Source: Chitinophaga pinensis (GTDB lineage: Bacteria > Bacteroidota > Bacteroidia > Chitinophagales > Chitinophagaceae). From it: a DNA stretch of 7,011 nt. The stretch is taken from contig CALPKD020000065.1 in the NCBI GenBank assembly GCA_943324055.2, forward strand, positions 1 to 7,011, given 5' to 3'. The notes under the pieces were generated by a model that was given only the letters and a program-made list of their open reading frames with translations, had not been told where the DNA came from and did no database searches. Shown here piece by piece: positions 6,521-7,011 of this stretch (the first letter of the stretch is position 1; the number at the start of each line of letters is the position of its first letter). The position numbers were made by a program, and so were the translations under genes.

Positions 6521-7011
6521 ATGAAGAAATTATTAACCCTCGGATTATTTTTATTGAGTTCATTCTCAGTAATCATTGCACAAGATATCCGCAACAACCC
6601 TACCTCAAATCACGGAAACAAATTTGAGCAGTTGGGAACAATTTTAGCTACTCCAAATGAGTATCGTACTGCAAGTGGAGCGCCAGGACCAAAGTATTGG
6701 CAACAACGTGCTGATTACGATATTAAAGCAACAGTAGATGAGAAAAATTTAATGCTACATGGTGCTGAAACAGTTACTTATTTCAACAACTCTCCTGATG
6801 TGTTAACTTATTTATGGTTACAGTTGGATGAGAACGAACATAGTACTACAAAAAATGCAGGATATCCTGATGGAAGTGCAATGGGCAGAAGCCTTAGTCC
6901 TGCAATGATTGATAAATTAGCGGAAGAAAAAACAGACAATGGTTTAGGAGATAATATTTTAAAAGTTACAGATGCTTTAGGTGCAAAACTTAAATACACT
7001 GTAAATAAAAC
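6521..7011 (+). CDS. Secreted M1-family metallopeptidase, 3' partial
   Basis: The frame opens at ATG 6521 and stays open to the right edge (163 full codons). The start is a clear signal peptide, MKKLLTLGLFLLSSFSVIIA, with probable cleavage before Gln21, so the product is exported to the periplasm or outer surface. The mature N-terminus matches Bacteroidota M1 peptidases: NPTSNHGNKFEQLG, then YRTASGAPGPKYWQQRADYDI, and the beta-sandwich domain with TYFNNSPDVLTYLWLQLDEN. M1 enzymes are zinc aminopeptidases with GxMEN and HExxH-x18-E motifs; these would lie beyond the window, so catalytic competence cannot be judged. Family members usually exceed 600 residues. It begins 16 bp after the HupE-like gene without its own recognisable promoter, so co-transcription is likely. 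Confidence 0.87.
   Translation, partial: MKKLLTLGLFLLSSFSVIIAQDIRNNPTSNHGNKFEQLGTILATPNEYRTASGAPGPKYWQQRADYDIKATVDEKNLMLHGAETVTYFNNSPDVLTYLWLQLDENEHSTTKNAGYPDGSAMGRSLSPAMIDKLAEEKTDNGLGDNILKVTDALGAKLKYTVNK

Overview
The window looks like ordinary chromosomal DNA from a member of the Bacteroidota, most likely the Chitinophagaceae/Sphingobacteriales side. The reasons are the protein families (TMEM260-like DUF2723 protein, DUF6702, a Bacteroidetes-type secreted M1 peptidase, GlmM with a GGEGNGG loop), the AT-rich composition, the lack of clear Shine-Dalgarno sequences before the starts, and one Bacteroidetes-type -7 box (TAAATTTG). This placement rests on recognising families, not on a database search. 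I see no mobile element, phage gene, CRISPR array, tRNA or rRNA.

Layout: (1) 1-2133 (+) is the C-terminal two thirds or so of a large membrane protein of the DUF2723/TMEM260-like family, cut by the left edge. (2) 2167-4687 (-) is a tight pair, phosphoglucosamine mutase (glmM) followed after 10 bp by a class I (NifS/IscS-like) cysteine desulfurase. It converges on gene 1, and a perfect 13-bp hairpin sits inside the last codons of the desulfurase. (3) 4762-5346 (+), divergent from glmM, is a PAP2-family membrane phosphatase. (4) 5368-5856 (-) is a DUF6702 protein convergent with the phosphatase. (5) 5917-6504 (+), divergent from DUF6702, is a HupE/UreJ-type membrane protein, followed after 16 bp by (6) the start of a secreted M1-family metallopeptidase, cut by the right edge at 7011.

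Functionally these are mostly housekeeping or cell-envelope genes: amino-sugar activation for peptidoglycan and LPS (GlmM), sulfur mobilisation for Fe-S clusters or tRNA thiolation (cysteine desulfurase), lipid or undecaprenyl phosphate dephosphorylation (PAP2), and possible protein O-glycosylation (DUF2723). The right end groups a putative metal permease (HupE-like), an uncharacterised exported DUF6702 protein and a probably zinc-dependent exported peptidase. That grouping is the best candidate for an under-described functional unit, but the link is inferred. Coding density is very high: no gene-free stretch exceeds about 75 bases.
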